This document shows, piece after piece, positions 1-10,512 of a stretch of DNA of 64,000 nt. The position numbers were made by a program, and so were the translations under genes. The stretch lies in the NCBI GenBank assembly GCA_037355855.1, contig CM074759.1, positions 5,952,001 through 6,016,000 on the forward strand. Direction: 5' to 3'. The notes beneath the pieces are model-generated. The model did no database searches. It saw nothing but the letters and a program-made list of their open reading frames with translations, and had not been told where the DNA came from. This stretch comes from Pseudo-nitzschia pungens (taxonomy: Eukaryota; Bacillariophyta; Bacillariophyceae; Bacillariales; Bacillariaceae). Position 1 is the first letter of the stretch. Each line of letters opens with the position of its first letter.

Positions 1-1362
1 ATGGACCTGAAATATGACCACATACAGGCCCCAGTTATTATCACCTGTGGCTTTCTCCTTGGATCTTACATGCAGAGTTTTGATCTTGACCACTACAACG
101 AATTGCTTCAGACTCATCCCAGGTTTCAGGCATGTCCTATTGCTGTTATCAGGAAGAATATCAGCCTTGACAACTCCAGAACTCCTGATCCCAATCCTGT
201 TCTGGCTGCACATGTTTTATGTGATGCTACAAAGCGCGCCCAAACTGTTAAGCTCCTCAAAGCCCAGTTCAATCGGTGCAAACCTTCAGACATTGCCTCT
301 CTCCCTGATGGTAAATTCTACAAGTTTATTGAGACAGCTACCAATCCTTCTGACAGACCTCTTCCCCCCTCCAAGCTCAAGACTGTTCGCCAGGCTAAGC
401 ACCGCCAAGCTAAATTTATTGAGAGCCATGAAACTGCTCCTGTTCTGGGGGTAGTTGATCTTGATCTTCCAGTTGCCCTGGGCCAAGGGCTGGGTTTGAA
501 GACACTGCGCAGTGTGCTTCTGGGTATCAGAACCCGTGACAATTGGTCATGGCCTCTTTTTCTTTCTGTCGATACCAGTTCATACCGAGGCGAGATCCTT
601 GCTTTGTACAATATCACTACCAAGGCTGAAGCAATGGCCATGTTGTCTTTCCTGCCTATTATACTGGAAGCTCATTATGGTTCTTGTGTTCGACAATGGT
701 TCTCTTCTGAGTGCTTGACTGAAATGGAAGCTTACCATTGGGATGCTGCTGTCAATTGTGTTGTGGAAACTGAACCTGCTGCAGATCCGATGCAGGATGA
801 CTCTCTTCCCTTTTTTGGTGATGGGGATGCAAGAGATTGGGAACTTGTTGATGATGACTTGTCAGTTGACCTTGCCCCAGACCTCACCTTTGATCTAGAT
901 CTGCACTTTAACCTCCAAGCCCGTGATGACAGTGGTGGTGGAGGATTTGATGATTCTCAATCCATGGATACTTTAGCAACCGGTACTTCCAATCTCACTG
1001 ATGTCCAGGCTTCAGCGCCTGCAGGTGGTGTTCCTCCTGGAGGTGATCCTTCCAATGTTGCCAAGGCTGATGCCTCTCCTGGTATTCCTCCTGAAGTTCC
1101 CCCTGCAGTTCCTGACCCTCCCCAGAATGCCATGGCTGGTGACCTCCCTGTGGCCTCTCCTGATTCCTCAACTGCAGTTCCTGCTGCCGGTGGTGGGGAC
1201 GACGCAGCCTCTGCATTGAGGCTTGGAGTTGCTGCAATTGCATTCACCTCCAGCCATGATGCTAGTGTCAGTGATTTGAGCCATGCCAATGTTTCCACCA
1301 AATCAGCTCCGGCAACTCTTCCATCCTTGCGACAGACTAGGTTTCCTTCTGATCATGGTTAG
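1..1362 (+). CDS. LINE ORF1 protein, C-terminal part (partial at left edge)
   Basis: This frame encodes 453 residues that match the C-terminal part of the 1.1-kb-residue ORF1 of LINE-D almost residue for residue. The N-terminus is outside the window, and the first Met here is an internal Met of the longer protein. The last 200 residues are acidic and low in complexity: an Asp-rich stretch around residues 270-305, then Pro/Ala/Gly-rich sequence. I recognise no known domain. In LINEs the first ORF usually encodes an RNA-binding or chaperone protein that packages element RNA; that role is inferred from position only. The TAG stop at 1360-1362 overlaps the ATG of ORF2 (1355-1357) within ATGGTTAG, which suggests that ORF2 is translated by reinitiation after ORF1. 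Confidence 0.85.
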   Translation: MDLKYDHIQAPVIITCGFLLGSYMQSFDLDHYNELLQTHPRFQACPIAVIRKNISLDNSRTPDPNPVLAAHVLCDATKRAQTVKLLKAQFNRCKPSDIASLPDGKFYKFIETATNPSDRPLPPSKLKTVRQAKHRQAKFIESHETAPVLGVVDLDLPVALGQGLGLKTLRSVLLGIRTRDNWSWPLFLSVDTSSYRGEILALYNITTKAEAMAMLSFLPIILEAHYGSCVRQWFSSECLTEMEAYHWDAAVNCVVETEPAADPMQDDSLPFFGDGDARDWELVDDDLSVDLAPDLTFDLDLHFNLQARDDSGGGGFDDSQSMDTLATGTSNLTDVQASAPAGGVPPGGDPSNVAKADASPGIPPEVPPAVPDPPQNAMAGDLPVASPDSSTAVPAAGGGDDAASALRLGVAAIAFTSSHDASVSDLSHANVSTKSAPATLPSLRQTRFPSDHG

Positions 1363-4300
1363 ATTTTCTGGTATGAGGTTTGATGGGATGCCTTCCACTC
1401 CAAATCCCATCAATGCTTCTACTGTTTCTCCCCTTTCCTCCTCCGACTCTTCCCCTGTCTCTCAGTTTGTCCAATTAACTCTTCATGGAGACTCTCTTGC
1501 TGCTAAGGATTCTGACAGTTTTGGTCACTCCTTCCCTCAAGCTCCATCCTCTAACTCCACCATCATCACTTTCCAAAACATTGGGCCACAGCGCAGAGCT
1601 GCCTTTATGTCCATGTCCAAGCACAACACCCGTCAATTTGTCAAGAGCAATGCCAGTGTGGCTCTTTTTGCTGAACATTGTTTGAATGAATCCAAACTCC
1701 TGCCATGTGATCTTTTCAATCGGCGCATGAAGAATATCAGTCCCTCAAGTTTTTCCTACCTTGCCAACAACAAGCATGAAGCTTCTGACTGTTCATGGCT
1801 TCAGCCTGGTGGCACAGGGTTTTCCATTGATCAACTGTTCAGTTCCCACAAGATTGCCCATGGGGCTGATCCTTCTGGTCTTGGAAGATGGTCCTTTGTC
1901 AAGTTTCAGGGCAGGGATGGTTACACTGTCACTATGTTTTCTGCTTACTGCCCTGTTGAAAATGACAGGGATCTTGGTTCCGTCTGGAATCAACAGTACC
2001 GATACTTTCAAGCAGCTGAAAATCTTTTCAGTCCCAATCCATGCATTCTCTTTCACAGGGATTTGACTGCTGCCCTTCAGGTCTGCCTGGGTGCAGGTGA
2101 CCAGGTCATTCTTGGGATTGATCAAAATGCTGATGTTAGGACTGATGGCTTGTCTTTTGAGCTCAAGGCTCTGGGTTTCAGAGAGGCCATTCTTACCCTG
2201 CATAGTAAGTCTTCTCCTCCTGCCACTCACAACAGAAACACTACCAGAACACCAATTGATGCCATTTGGGTCTCTGAGAATGTTGATGTTCTCAGGGCTG
2301 GGTATTGTCCCTTTGGTGGTGCCTATGGTATGGAATCTGACCACAGAATGCTTTGGATTGAAGTCTGTAATTGCAGCCTCATGGGCAAACACCTGTCACC
2401 TCCCGTGAGCTTCTCTCATTCCAAACTCCAGTCCTCCCACCCTCATCTGCGCCAACGGTATTTCAAGCATGTCAGGCACAGCTTTCTCAAGGCTGGAGTG
2501 TTTTCTCTCCAAGCTAAGCTGGAACACCTCCTGGCTCAGTTTCAGTCTGGGGATATTTCTGTGCGCGCTGATCTCATCACCACATATGAAGTCCTCCATG
2601 AAACCTCCACCTCTCTCAGGCTCTCTGTTGAACAAAACCTTTGCCACACTAGAGCTGGTCTGGTTCCATGGTCCCCGAAGCTGCAAGTCTATCGTGATAC
2701 AATTGAATTTTGGCGGCGTGTTGTTAAGCTGAGACAGGGTGTGTCCACCAGTCATACTGTTTTGAAAAGGCTGGCATGCAAGCTTTCTCTCTACAAAGGA
2801 GAACACAGTGATCTTTCCAGTGCTATCCTCCACCTGAAACAAGCTTACAGGCAATACCGGGCAGTGAAAAAATTGGCCCCCTCATGGAGAGACTCCTTCA
2901 ATCAAGGCCTGGTGGATGCACTTCTTGCTGAAGGCAAACCTCACAACCAGAATGCTTCCCAGATTCGTGTCAGGATGCGCAGGGAACGTCTTCAAAGAGA
3001 GCTTGGCCTTGCTGCTAGGTCTATTCGGGGACGTGTCAACAAGTCAGCTGTCTTGAGAGCTATTGCAGTTGGCCCTGATGGTGTTGAACAGGTCTTGGAG
3101 TCCCAGTCCACTATGGTTCCAGCTATGGCTGAATCCAATGTCCGGCGTCAACAGCAGTGTCTTGGCACTCCCTCCATGACTCCCTCCTTCATTCAAGATT
3201 TTGGCTACCTCGGCACAGCCCATGCTTCTGCTCAAGTTCTTGATGGCACATATAATCCTCCTCCTGCCACTGACAAATACCTGTCTGAATTTCTTTCTTG
3301 TCTCAAAGTCCCTGACTCTATTCTGAGTTTGCCCCCCTTTGACTATTCAGTGTGTCCAGCTGACAATGCTGCTGCCTGGAAACGCCAGAGGGAACGCACA
3401 GCAAGTGAACCTTCTTGTTTGAGTTTTGCCCACCACAAGGCTTTTGCCCAGGATCCCCAGCTGAACAAGTTTGACACTCTACTGAGATCAGTCCCATTGA
3501 TTGTTGGCTTCTCTCCTTCTGCCTGGCAGGTCATCACGGATGTTGAGATCTTCAAGAAACCTGGTGAATATAGAGTGGATAAGATGAGGCTCATCCAGTT
3601 GATGTCTCCTGAGTTCCAAATCAACAACAAAATGATTGGCAGACGCATTCTTGCCTACGCTGAACGTGCCAATGCAGTGGCTGTTGATCAACATGGAAGC
3701 AGGAAACACCACAAGGCCATCAACACCTGCCTGAACAAGAAGCTCATCTGTGATGTGTTGAGGCAGAAGCGCAGATCTGGTGCTGTTGCTATGAATGATG
3801 CCAAGGGCTGTTATGATAGAATCTCTCATCCCATTGCAGGTCTCACTCTCCAGAGCTTTGGTGTTCCTGCACATGTGTGTGAAGTTCTTCTGTCTACTCT
3901 GCAACATGCTAAGCACCACATCAAAACTGGCTTTGGTCGGTCAGGTCCTGTGTATGGTGATGAACCTGTTCCTCTCAGTGGTTGTGGCCAAGGCAATGGT
4001 ATTGGTCCAACTCTTTGGGCTTTGGTGTCAACAATTGTCTTCCGAATGATGCAACAGGCTGGGCATGGTGTCCATCTTATCACTTCTTTGTCACTGCAAC
4101 TGGTTTCTCTTGTGGGTTTTGCCTTTGTGGATGACACAGATTTGTTTTGTGCTGGCTCTGATTCCTCCACATCTGGTGAGGAATTAGCTGTTAACTTTCA
4201 GGAAGCTCTTGACCGGTGGGCTGGTGGGATTATTGCCACTGGTGGTGCTATTGAACCTGCCAAATCCTTCTGTTATTTGATTGATTTCAAATGGAATGGA

Positions 4301-7195
4301 TCCGGTTGGGATTATCGTTCCATTGCTGACATGCCCGGTGACTTCTCCGTTGCCGACAAAAATGGCAATCGAGCTACCCTGGATCGATTTGAAGTTGACC
4401 ATGCTGACAAGACTCTTGGGGTTTTTATCTCCATGGATGGCAATGAGGAAGCACAGATTGCTCACATGCAGTCCCAGTCTCAGTCTTTTGGCTCTCAACT
4501 CAGGGCTTCCAAGTGTGAGAAGCGCGCATCCCTCTACACATTCAAGTATTCTTTCATGAAGTCTGTTGAATACCCCATGCCTGTCACGCAACTTGATGAG
4601 GCCACTTGGACTAAGATAATTCACCCAGCTCTTGTTCCTGTGCTGAATAAAGCAGGGATGTCACGGACATTTCCCAGACATGTGTTCTATGGTCCTTCCC
4701 TCTATCAAGGCTTTGGTTTCATTCATCCCTACCTCCTCCAAGAGTTCAGTCATATTGCCACCCTCTTTCAGGAATCTGTCAGGTCCTCACAAACTGGTAG
4801 GATTCTCAGGCTCACTGCTGAGTCTCTCCGGCTGGAACTTGGCATTCCTCTCCATCTTGGTGTCACACCATATCATCCTTTTGCTTCCTATGTCACTCCT
4901 TGCTGGTACAAACATGTGTGGAAGTTTTTCTCTGTTCACCCTGTGAGCTTGTTTGAAGACTTCCCAGATCTTCCCCTGCTACGTTCCAATGACTGCTATC
5001 TCATGCAAGCCTTTGTCAACGCTGGCTTCAGAGGTGCTGACTTGTCCCTCTTGAATCACATGCGCATGTCACTCAAGGCTATCTCCCTTGCTGATATTTG
5101 TACTCCAGATGGGAAAAGACTCTCTCCCATGGCTTTCCAGCTGATATCCTCCAATCACTTGAGGGATCATCTTGACTGGCCTAGATGTCCTCCATCTTGG
5201 CCTCCAGCAGCACAGCGCTTATGGACTAAAGCTCTTCAGACCAGTTTTCTTCCCCCCTGTCCACCCCCTGCAGCCAGGGCACTAGCTCCTTCTTTTCATC
5301 TTGGGCATTGGCTCTCTCCCCAGACGGCTTCTCTTTGGCCTTGGTTTATGTCTCTATCCACCAATAGAATATTCTTCAAAAATTCTACTGGCTGGATGGT
5401 GAGCATCTCCCAAGGCAGGGGCAGATACAGGGTCACTGCTGAAATCCTTTCTGACAAACCAGCCTGCGCTGATGTGCTTGTCTGCCCTGTTATTTGTGGC
5501 CAAGTTGTCCGCGTTGTTGGGTCTTCAGCCTTTGTTTCTGAACCTCCTGATACGAATCCTCTGGAGTACAATCCATTTGATTCTCTTCCAGACTCTCCGG
5601 CAGATGCCTTTGATGCACTCTGTGAGTCTCCAAGGGTACTTCTCCACAAATATTCCCTACCACAGGCTGGCTGTCAGCACCTTGCTGATGCTATCCAGAG
5701 TGGTACTGCCAGTGCTGTTTGTGATGGTTCATTTGATCCGGACCTTCTCAGAGGAACTTCTGCATTCGTTCTGTCACCTAATACCTCCACCAAGTCTGCT
5801 TCTTTGTTCCTCACTGGCTGTAATTTTGTCAGTGGATCCCCTGAGGATCAATCATCCTACAGGAGCGAACTGGCCGGTATCATTGGGGTTCTCACCTGTT
5901 GCACTGCTCTGGTGAGTGTCTTTGATATTGCTTCTGGCTCTATCAACATTGCCCTTGACGGTGACACAGCTCTCAAACAGGCTAAAGGATCTTGGCCATT
6001 AGTTATTTCCCAGAAGTCTTTTGATTATGTTTATGTCATCCGCAACATGATTTCTGCCCTGCCAATCTCTGTGCACTTTCAGTGGGTTCAGGGCCATCAA
6101 GCTGGACTCTTTCTTGATTGGTGGGCACTTCGCAATCATCAGGTTGACAGCATGGCAAAGGCCTTTCTCTCTGTCCATAGAGTTTCTGCCCATCACTATC
6201 CCAGACTTGTGTTTGAGCCCTGGGCATTTTCTCTCAATGGATGCAAGTGTTCAAGGTTTGATCAAAATGCTTTGCATGTTGCCATTTCTGGTCCTCCCCT
6301 TCTTCAATATTGGCAGACCCACCATGATATCCCCATTCCACAACCTGTTTTGGGTTCCATCCATTGGTGTGCCCATCTGTCTGCCTTCAAGCGTCTACCT
6401 CCTGGCATGCAAAGGTGGTTTGTCAAATTTGCTTCTGGATGCATTGGTGTTGGCAACCAACTCCTCCACTACCAGTATCAGGATCACTCCCGGTGCCCAT
6501 TGTGTGATGCAGACAACGAGAAGGTTTCTCATGTGCTCTCCTGCAAGGATCCTGGGGCTGTCAGGCACAGTGTGTCTGCCTTCAAGGGACCCCTGCAGAA
6601 CAGGCTTGAAGTTGAACAAACTGATCCATCATTGGTGGCTGCCATTGTGGATCTTCTCACCAGAGTTCGGAAGGGCCAGAGGATTTATCCATCATCCTAC
6701 TCACTTGCAATTGCTTCTGCTGTCAGGGCACAGAGGACTATTGGTTGGCACAACTGGCTCCTTGGTAGGTGGTCCCCTCGCTGGTACCAAATCCAGGCTG
6801 ATTACTACTCCCACATTGGAAGCAAGCGATCTCCCAAACGCTGGGCTTCAGCTATCATCCATCAGTTCTTTCTTACCTCCTGGGATCTTTGGACCTACAG
6901 AAATGAACGACTCCACGGTCCTGGGGGAACCCTTGATGCTGAACAACACCAATCCCTTGATGCTTCCATCTCCTCTGAATTGGCAATTGGTGCAGCTGGT
7001 GCACTCCCCCAGTCACACTCCCTTTTACAAACCCCTTTCCAAGTCCTACAAGGTTACACCCTGACTGCCAAGAGGCAGTGGCTTGCAACCATCCACCTTG
7101 CCAGGAAGCAGTATGCAGCACCTGTCCAACCTGTGCAGCCATACCAACAAGAGGCTGCTCTTCTCAGATCCTGGCTTACTGGACCTCAGGGTTGA
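1355..7195 (+). CDS. LINE ORF2: endonuclease, reverse transcriptase, RNase H, zinc finger
   Basis: This 1946-residue polyprotein carries out target-primed reverse transcription. Starting from the ATG at 1355, an APE-type endonuclease comes first: Asn75 in FQNIGP, Glu107 in FAEH, Asp256/Asn258 in GIDQN, IDAIW at 301-305 and SDH at 328-330. The reverse transcriptase has motif A NDAKGCYD (814-821), motif B GQGNGIGP, and FVDD at 924-927. An RNase H domain shows Asp1457, Glu1505, Asp1535 and Asp1598, with QWVQGHQ between the last two. A Cx2Cx8Hx3C finger sits at 1714-1730. The frame is open upstream to 1283, but those 24 residues are ORF1 sequence read in a second frame. The ATG that overlaps the ORF1 stop is conserved in all copies, so I chose it. 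No stops or frameshifts are seen. Confidence 0.93.
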   Translation: MVRFSGMRFDGMPSTPNPINASTVSPLSSSDSSPVSQFVQLTLHGDSLAAKDSDSFGHSFPQAPSSNSTIITFQNIGPQRRAAFMSMSKHNTRQFVKSNASVALFAEHCLNESKLLPCDLFNRRMKNISPSSFSYLANNKHEASDCSWLQPGGTGFSIDQLFSSHKIAHGADPSGLGRWSFVKFQGRDGYTVTMFSAYCPVENDRDLGSVWNQQYRYFQAAENLFSPNPCILFHRDLTAALQVCLGAGDQVILGIDQNADVRTDGLSFELKALGFREAILTLHSKSSPPATHNRNTTRTPIDAIWVSENVDVLRAGYCPFGGAYGMESDHRMLWIEVCNCSLMGKHLSPPVSFSHSKLQSSHPHLRQRYFKHVRHSFLKAGVFSLQAKLEHLLAQFQSGDISVRADLITTYEVLHETSTSLRLSVEQNLCHTRAGLVPWSPKLQVYRDTIEFWRRVVKLRQGVSTSHTVLKRLACKLSLYKGEHSDLSSAILHLKQAYRQYRAVKKLAPSWRDSFNQGLVDALLAEGKPHNQNASQIRVRMRRERLQRELGLAARSIRGRVNKSAVLRAIAVGPDGVEQVLESQSTMVPAMAESNVRRQQQCLGTPSMTPSFIQDFGYLGTAHASAQVLDGTYNPPPATDKYLSEFLSCLKVPDSILSLPPFDYSVCPADNAAAWKRQRERTASEPSCLSFAHHKAFAQDPQLNKFDTLLRSVPLIVGFSPSAWQVITDVEIFKKPGEYRVDKMRLIQLMSPEFQINNKMIGRRILAYAERANAVAVDQHGSRKHHKAINTCLNKKLICDVLRQKRRSGAVAMNDAKGCYDRISHPIAGLTLQSFGVPAHVCEVLLSTLQHAKHHIKTGFGRSGPVYGDEPVPLSGCGQGNGIGPTLWALVSTIVFRMMQQAGHGVHLITSLSLQLVSLVGFAFVDDTDLFCAGSDSSTSGEELAVNFQEALDRWAGGIIATGGAIEPAKSFCYLIDFKWNGSGWDYRSIADMPGDFSVADKNGNRATLDRFEVDHADKTLGVFISMDGNEEAQIAHMQSQSQSFGSQLRASKCEKRASLYTFKYSFMKSVEYPMPVTQLDEATWTKIIHPALVPVLNKAGMSRTFPRHVFYGPSLYQGFGFIHPYLLQEFSHIATLFQESVRSSQTGRILRLTAESLRLELGIPLHLGVTPYHPFASYVTPCWYKHVWKFFSVHPVSLFEDFPDLPLLRSNDCYLMQAFVNAGFRGADLSLLNHMRMSLKAISLADICTPDGKRLSPMAFQLISSNHLRDHLDWPRCPPSWPPAAQRLWTKALQTSFLPPCPPPAARALAPSFHLGHWLSPQTASLWPWFMSLSTNRIFFKNSTGWMVSISQGRGRYRVTAEILSDKPACADVLVCPVICGQVVRVVGSSAFVSEPPDTNPLEYNPFDSLPDSPADAFDALCESPRVLLHKYSLPQAGCQHLADAIQSGTASAVCDGSFDPDLLRGTSAFVLSPNTSTKSASLFLTGCNFVSGSPEDQSSYRSELAGIIGVLTCCTALVSVFDIASGSINIALDGDTALKQAKGSWPLVISQKSFDYVYVIRNMISALPISVHFQWVQGHQAGLFLDWWALRNHQVDSMAKAFLSVHRVSAHHYPRLVFEPWAFSLNGCKCSRFDQNALHVAISGPPLLQYWQTHHDIPIPQPVLGSIHWCAHLSAFKRLPPGMQRWFVKFASGCIGVGNQLLHYQYQDHSRCPLCDADNEKVSHVLSCKDPGAVRHSVSAFKGPLQNRLEVEQTDPSLVAAIVDLLTRVRKGQRIYPSSYSLAIASAVRAQRTIGWHNWLLGRWSPRWYQIQADYYSHIGSKRSPKRWASAIIHQFFLTSWDLWTYRNERLHGPGGTLDAEQHQSLDASISSELAIGAAGALPQSHSLLQTPFQVLQGYTLTAKRQWLATIHLARKQYAAPVQPVQPYQQEAALLRSWLTGPQG

Positions 7196-7491
7196 TTACA
7201 CTTTGTACCTTGGTTTTGTCTTCTGTTCCTGCTTCTTATCCTGTCCCATCCCTTTTGATACTGGATCTTATCCCAATATCTTCATTCCCATTTCACTTTA
7301 TCTCAATTCCCTCTTTTGTGGGACTTGTTTGTCTTTTTCCCTGCTTGATGTTCAAGGTTTGTTTGAAAATTTGTCGTTCTGCCACTTGGGGTCCTGACTC
7401 TATGATGGAGGCGACGTTAAAGTCTGGTTACAGACTGAGTAATTTAGTTTCACCTTTGGTGATTAAAGTTATTTAAATACATATATTATTA
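7196..7491 (+). other. LINE-A 3'UTR with two terminal hairpins and TTA-type tail
   Basis: About 300 bp follow the ORF2 stop. Near the end are two small stem-loops: AGTCTG-GTTA-CAGACT around 7423-7438, and TCACC-TTT-GGTGA around 7450-7462. ATTTAAATACATATATTATTATT follows in two blocks. The same order occurs at the end of every LINE copy, and in diverged form at the end of the non-coding elements. It is therefore the likely recognition site for the LINE reverse transcriptase. Recognition of 3' hairpins is known for some other LINE/SINE pairs; here it is inferred from sharing and conservation. Confidence 0.8.
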
Positions 7492-7798
7492 TTGATTCCA
7501 CTTTGTACCTTGGTTTTGTTTTCTGTTCCTGCTTCTCATCCTGTCCCATCCCTTTTGATACTGGATCTTATCCCAATATCTTCATTCCCATTTCACTTTC
7601 TCTCAAGTCCCTATTTTGTGGGACTTGCATGTCTTTTTCCCTGCTTGATGTTCAAGGTTTGTTTGAAAATTTGTCGTTCTGCCACTTGGGGTCCTGACTC
7701 TATGATGGAGGCGACGTTAAAGTCTGGATACAGACTGAGTAATTTAGTTTCACCTTTGGTGATTAAAGTTATTTAAATACGTATATTAATTAATTAAT
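7492..7798 (+). repeat. LINE 3'UTR-only copy, tandem to LINE-A
   Basis: This is a second copy of the LINE 3'UTR, starting a few bases after the ORF2 stop point and ending in a TTAAT-type tail. It differs from the LINE-A 3'UTR at scattered positions, for example GATA instead of GTTA in the first hairpin loop, so it is not an exact recent duplication. The simplest reading is a severely 5'-truncated insertion landing in the tail of LINE-A. Unequal exchange is the alternative. Confidence 0.85.
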
Positions 7799-8250
7799 CG
7801 ACCTTGAAGAATGTAGATCGTTAAGTGGGTATCACTTATGCTTGGGCTTGGAAGACTGTATAGCGTTAAATAAAAATATGGCTTGAAAACAGATCAAAAA
7901 ACAAACCGAGCTCAGAGACAAAGCGGAACTGAAGCAGAGCTGCTGTAGAATTAGTACTGCAATTGCTGTAGAAAATTATGTGTCCTTGTTTTCGGTCGTG
8001 TTGCTTGTTGCTTGCCGACCGGCCGACCGACAGGAAACAAGGAACCAAAGCAACCAAAGGAAGCAAGGAGCAGCCAAACAAACAGCAGAATCAGATAGGG
8101 GAGGTCTCTGTTAATAGGTGTAGTGCTTGGTGTTGTTGTAGGAGCTTTAGAAGTGAGTGAGATATCAAAGGGGAAAGTTGTGTAGAAATCTACGTGTTTT
8201 AAGTACTGGAACATCGGAACGTCGGACAAAATCGCGCGTCGCAAAATTGT
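7799..8250 (-). repeat. Inverted LINE 5'UTR end (5' inversion)
   Basis: On the minus strand this starts with the LINE 5' terminus (ACAATTTTGCGACGCGCG at 8250 downward) and closely matches the first 450 bp of the LINE-D 5'UTR (62433 to about 61985). It is joined head to head, with no gap, to a plus-strand LINE 3' part at 8251. An inverted 5' terminus next to the 3' part of the same family is the pattern left by twin priming during LINE insertion. It contains the conserved short hairpin GTAGATTTCTAC and TAAGTG/CACTTA stems. Confidence 0.8.
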
Positions 8251-10512
8251 AGGCTTCCAAGTGTGAGAAGCGCGCATCCCTCTACACCTTCAAGTATTCT
8301 TTCATGAAGTCTGTTGAATACCCCATGCCTGTCACGCAACTTGATGAGGCCACCTGGACAAAGATCATTCACCCAGCACTTGTTCCTGTGCTGAATAAAG
8401 CAGGGATGTCACGGACATTTCCCAGACATGTATTCTATGGTCCTTCCCTCTATCAAGGCTTTGGTTTCATTCATCCATACCTCCTCCAAGAGTTCAGTCA
8501 TATTGCCACTCTCTTTCAGGAATCTGTCAGGTCCTCCCAAACTGGTCGGATTCTCAGGCTCACTGCTGAGTCTCTTCGGCTCGAACTTGGCATTCCTCTC
8601 CATCTTGGTGTCACACCATATCATCCTTTTGCTTCCTACGTCACTCCTTGTTGGTACAAACATGTGTGGAAGTTTTTCTCTGTTCACCCTGTGAGCTTGT
8701 TTGAAGACTTCCCAGATCTTCCTCTGTTACGTTCCAATGACTGTTATCTCATGCAAGCCTTTGTCAACGCTGGCTTCAGAGGTGCTGACTTGTCCCTCTT
8801 GAACCACATTCGCATGTCACTCAAGGCTGTGTCCCTTTCTGATATTTGTACTCCAGATGGGAAAAGACTCTCTCCCATGGCTTTCCAGCTGACATCCTCC
8901 AATCACTTGAGGGATCATCTTGACTGGCCTAGATGTCCTCCATCTTGGCCTCCAGCAGCACAGCGCTTATGGACTCAGGCTCTTCAGACCTGTTTTCTCC
9001 CCCCCTGTCCACCCCCTGCAGCCAGGGCATTGGCTCCTTCTTTTCACCTTGGGAATTGGCTCTCTCCCCAGACAGCTTCTCTTTGGCCTTGGTTTATGTC
9101 TCTATCCACCAACAGAATATTCTTCAAAACTTCTACTGGCTGGATTGTGAGCATCTCCCAAGGCAGAGGCAGATACAGGATCACTTCTGAAACCATCTCT
9201 GACAAACCAGCCTGTGCTGTTGTGCTTGTCTGCCCTGTTATTTGCGGGCAAGTTGCACGCGTGGTTGGGTCCTCAGCCTTTGTTTCTGAACCTCCTGACA
9301 TGGATCCTCTGGAGTACAATCCATTTGATTCTCTTCCAGACTCCCCTGCAGATGCCTTTGATGCACTCTGTGAGTCTCCAAGGGTACTTCTCCACAAATA
9401 TTCCCTACCACAGGCTGGCTGTCAGCACCTTGTTGATGCCATTCAGAGTGGTACTGCCAGTGCTGTCTGTGATGGTTCATTTGATCCGGACCTTCTCAGA
9501 GGAACTTCTGCTTTCATTCTGTCACCCAATACCTCCACCAAGACTGCTTCATTGTTCCTCACTGGCTGTAATTTTGTCAGTGGACCCCCTGAGGATCAGT
9601 CATCCTATAGGAGTGAACTGGCAGGTATCATTGGGGTTCTCACCTGTTGCACTGCTCTGGTGAGTCTTTATGATATTGCTTCTGGCTCTATCACCATTGC
9701 TCTTGATGGTGACACAGCTCTCAAACAGGCTCAGGGATCTTGGCCATTGGTTATTTCCCAAAAGTCTTTTGATTATGTTTATGTCATCCGAAACATGATT
9801 TCTGCCCTGCCAATTTCTGTGAACTTTCAATGGGTTCAGGGCCATCAAGCTGGAATCTTTCTTGATTGGTGGGCCCTTCGCAATCATCAGGTTGACAGCA
9901 TGGCCAAGGCCTTTCTCTCTGTCCATAGAGCTTCTGCCCATCACCATCCCAGACTTGTGTTTGAGCCCTGGGCCTTTTCTCTAAATGGATGCAAGTGTTC
10001 AAGGTTTGATCAGAATGCTTTGCATGTTGCTATTTCTGGTCCTCCTCTTCTTAAATATTGGCAGACCCACCATGACATTCCCATTCCACAACCTGTTTTG
10101 AGTTCCATCCATTGGTGTGCCCATCTGTCTGCCTTTAAGCGTCTACCTCCTGGCATGCAAAGGTGGTTTGTCAAATTCGCTTCTGGATGCATTGGTGTTG
10201 GCAACCAACTCCTCCACTACCAGTATCAGGATCACTCCAGGTGCCCATTGTGTGATGCAGACAACAAGAAGGTTTCTCATGTGCTCTCCTGCAAGGACAC
10301 TGGGGCAGTCCAGCATAGTGTGTCAGTTTTCAAGGGACCACTGCAGAAGAGGCTTGAAGTTGAACAAACTGATCCCTCATTGGTGGCTGCCATTGTGGAT
10401 CTTCTCACCAGAGTTCGGAAGGGCCAGAACATTTATCCATCATCCTACTCACCTGCAATTGCTTCTGCTGTCAGGGCACAGAGGACTATTGGTTGGCACA
10501 ACTGGCTTCTTA
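8251..10512 (+). pseudogene. LINE ORF2 fragment (RT thumb region to past the zinc finger)
   Basis: The reading frame is open for about 750 residues and corresponds to ORF2 from about residue 1050 to about 1800. It includes the RNase H domain and the Cx2Cx8Hx3C finger. The endonuclease and RT palm are missing. The frame runs out of LINE sequence at 10512, where a second LINE copy begins earlier in the same gene and in another frame, ending this one at 10583. There is no 3'UTR of its own. With the inverted 5' piece at 7799-8250 it forms one 5'-inverted insertion. It has no start codon of its own and is not expected to be functional. Confidence 0.88.

Larger units (their letters stand above)
1..7491 (+). 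mobile_element. LINE-A, non-LTR retrotransposon, cut at the window edge
   Basis: This copy runs from inside ORF1 through ORF2 and a 3'UTR that ends in a TTA-type tail near 7475-7491. ORF1 is open from base 1, so the missing 5' part lies outside the window. LINE-D (50989-62433) shows that about 650 further ORF1 residues and a 2-kb 5'UTR are to be expected. Both open frames are undisrupted, so this is a young copy and possibly an active one if its 5' end is complete. It is one of the best references in the window for the protein-coding part of the family. Confidence 0.95.

Noticed and set aside
1283..1354. Upstream extension of LINE ORF2 to the Met at 1283
   Set aside because: These 24 codons overlap ORF1 in another frame and vary as ORF1 does. 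The ATG inside ATGGTTAG is present in every copy and gives a consistent start.
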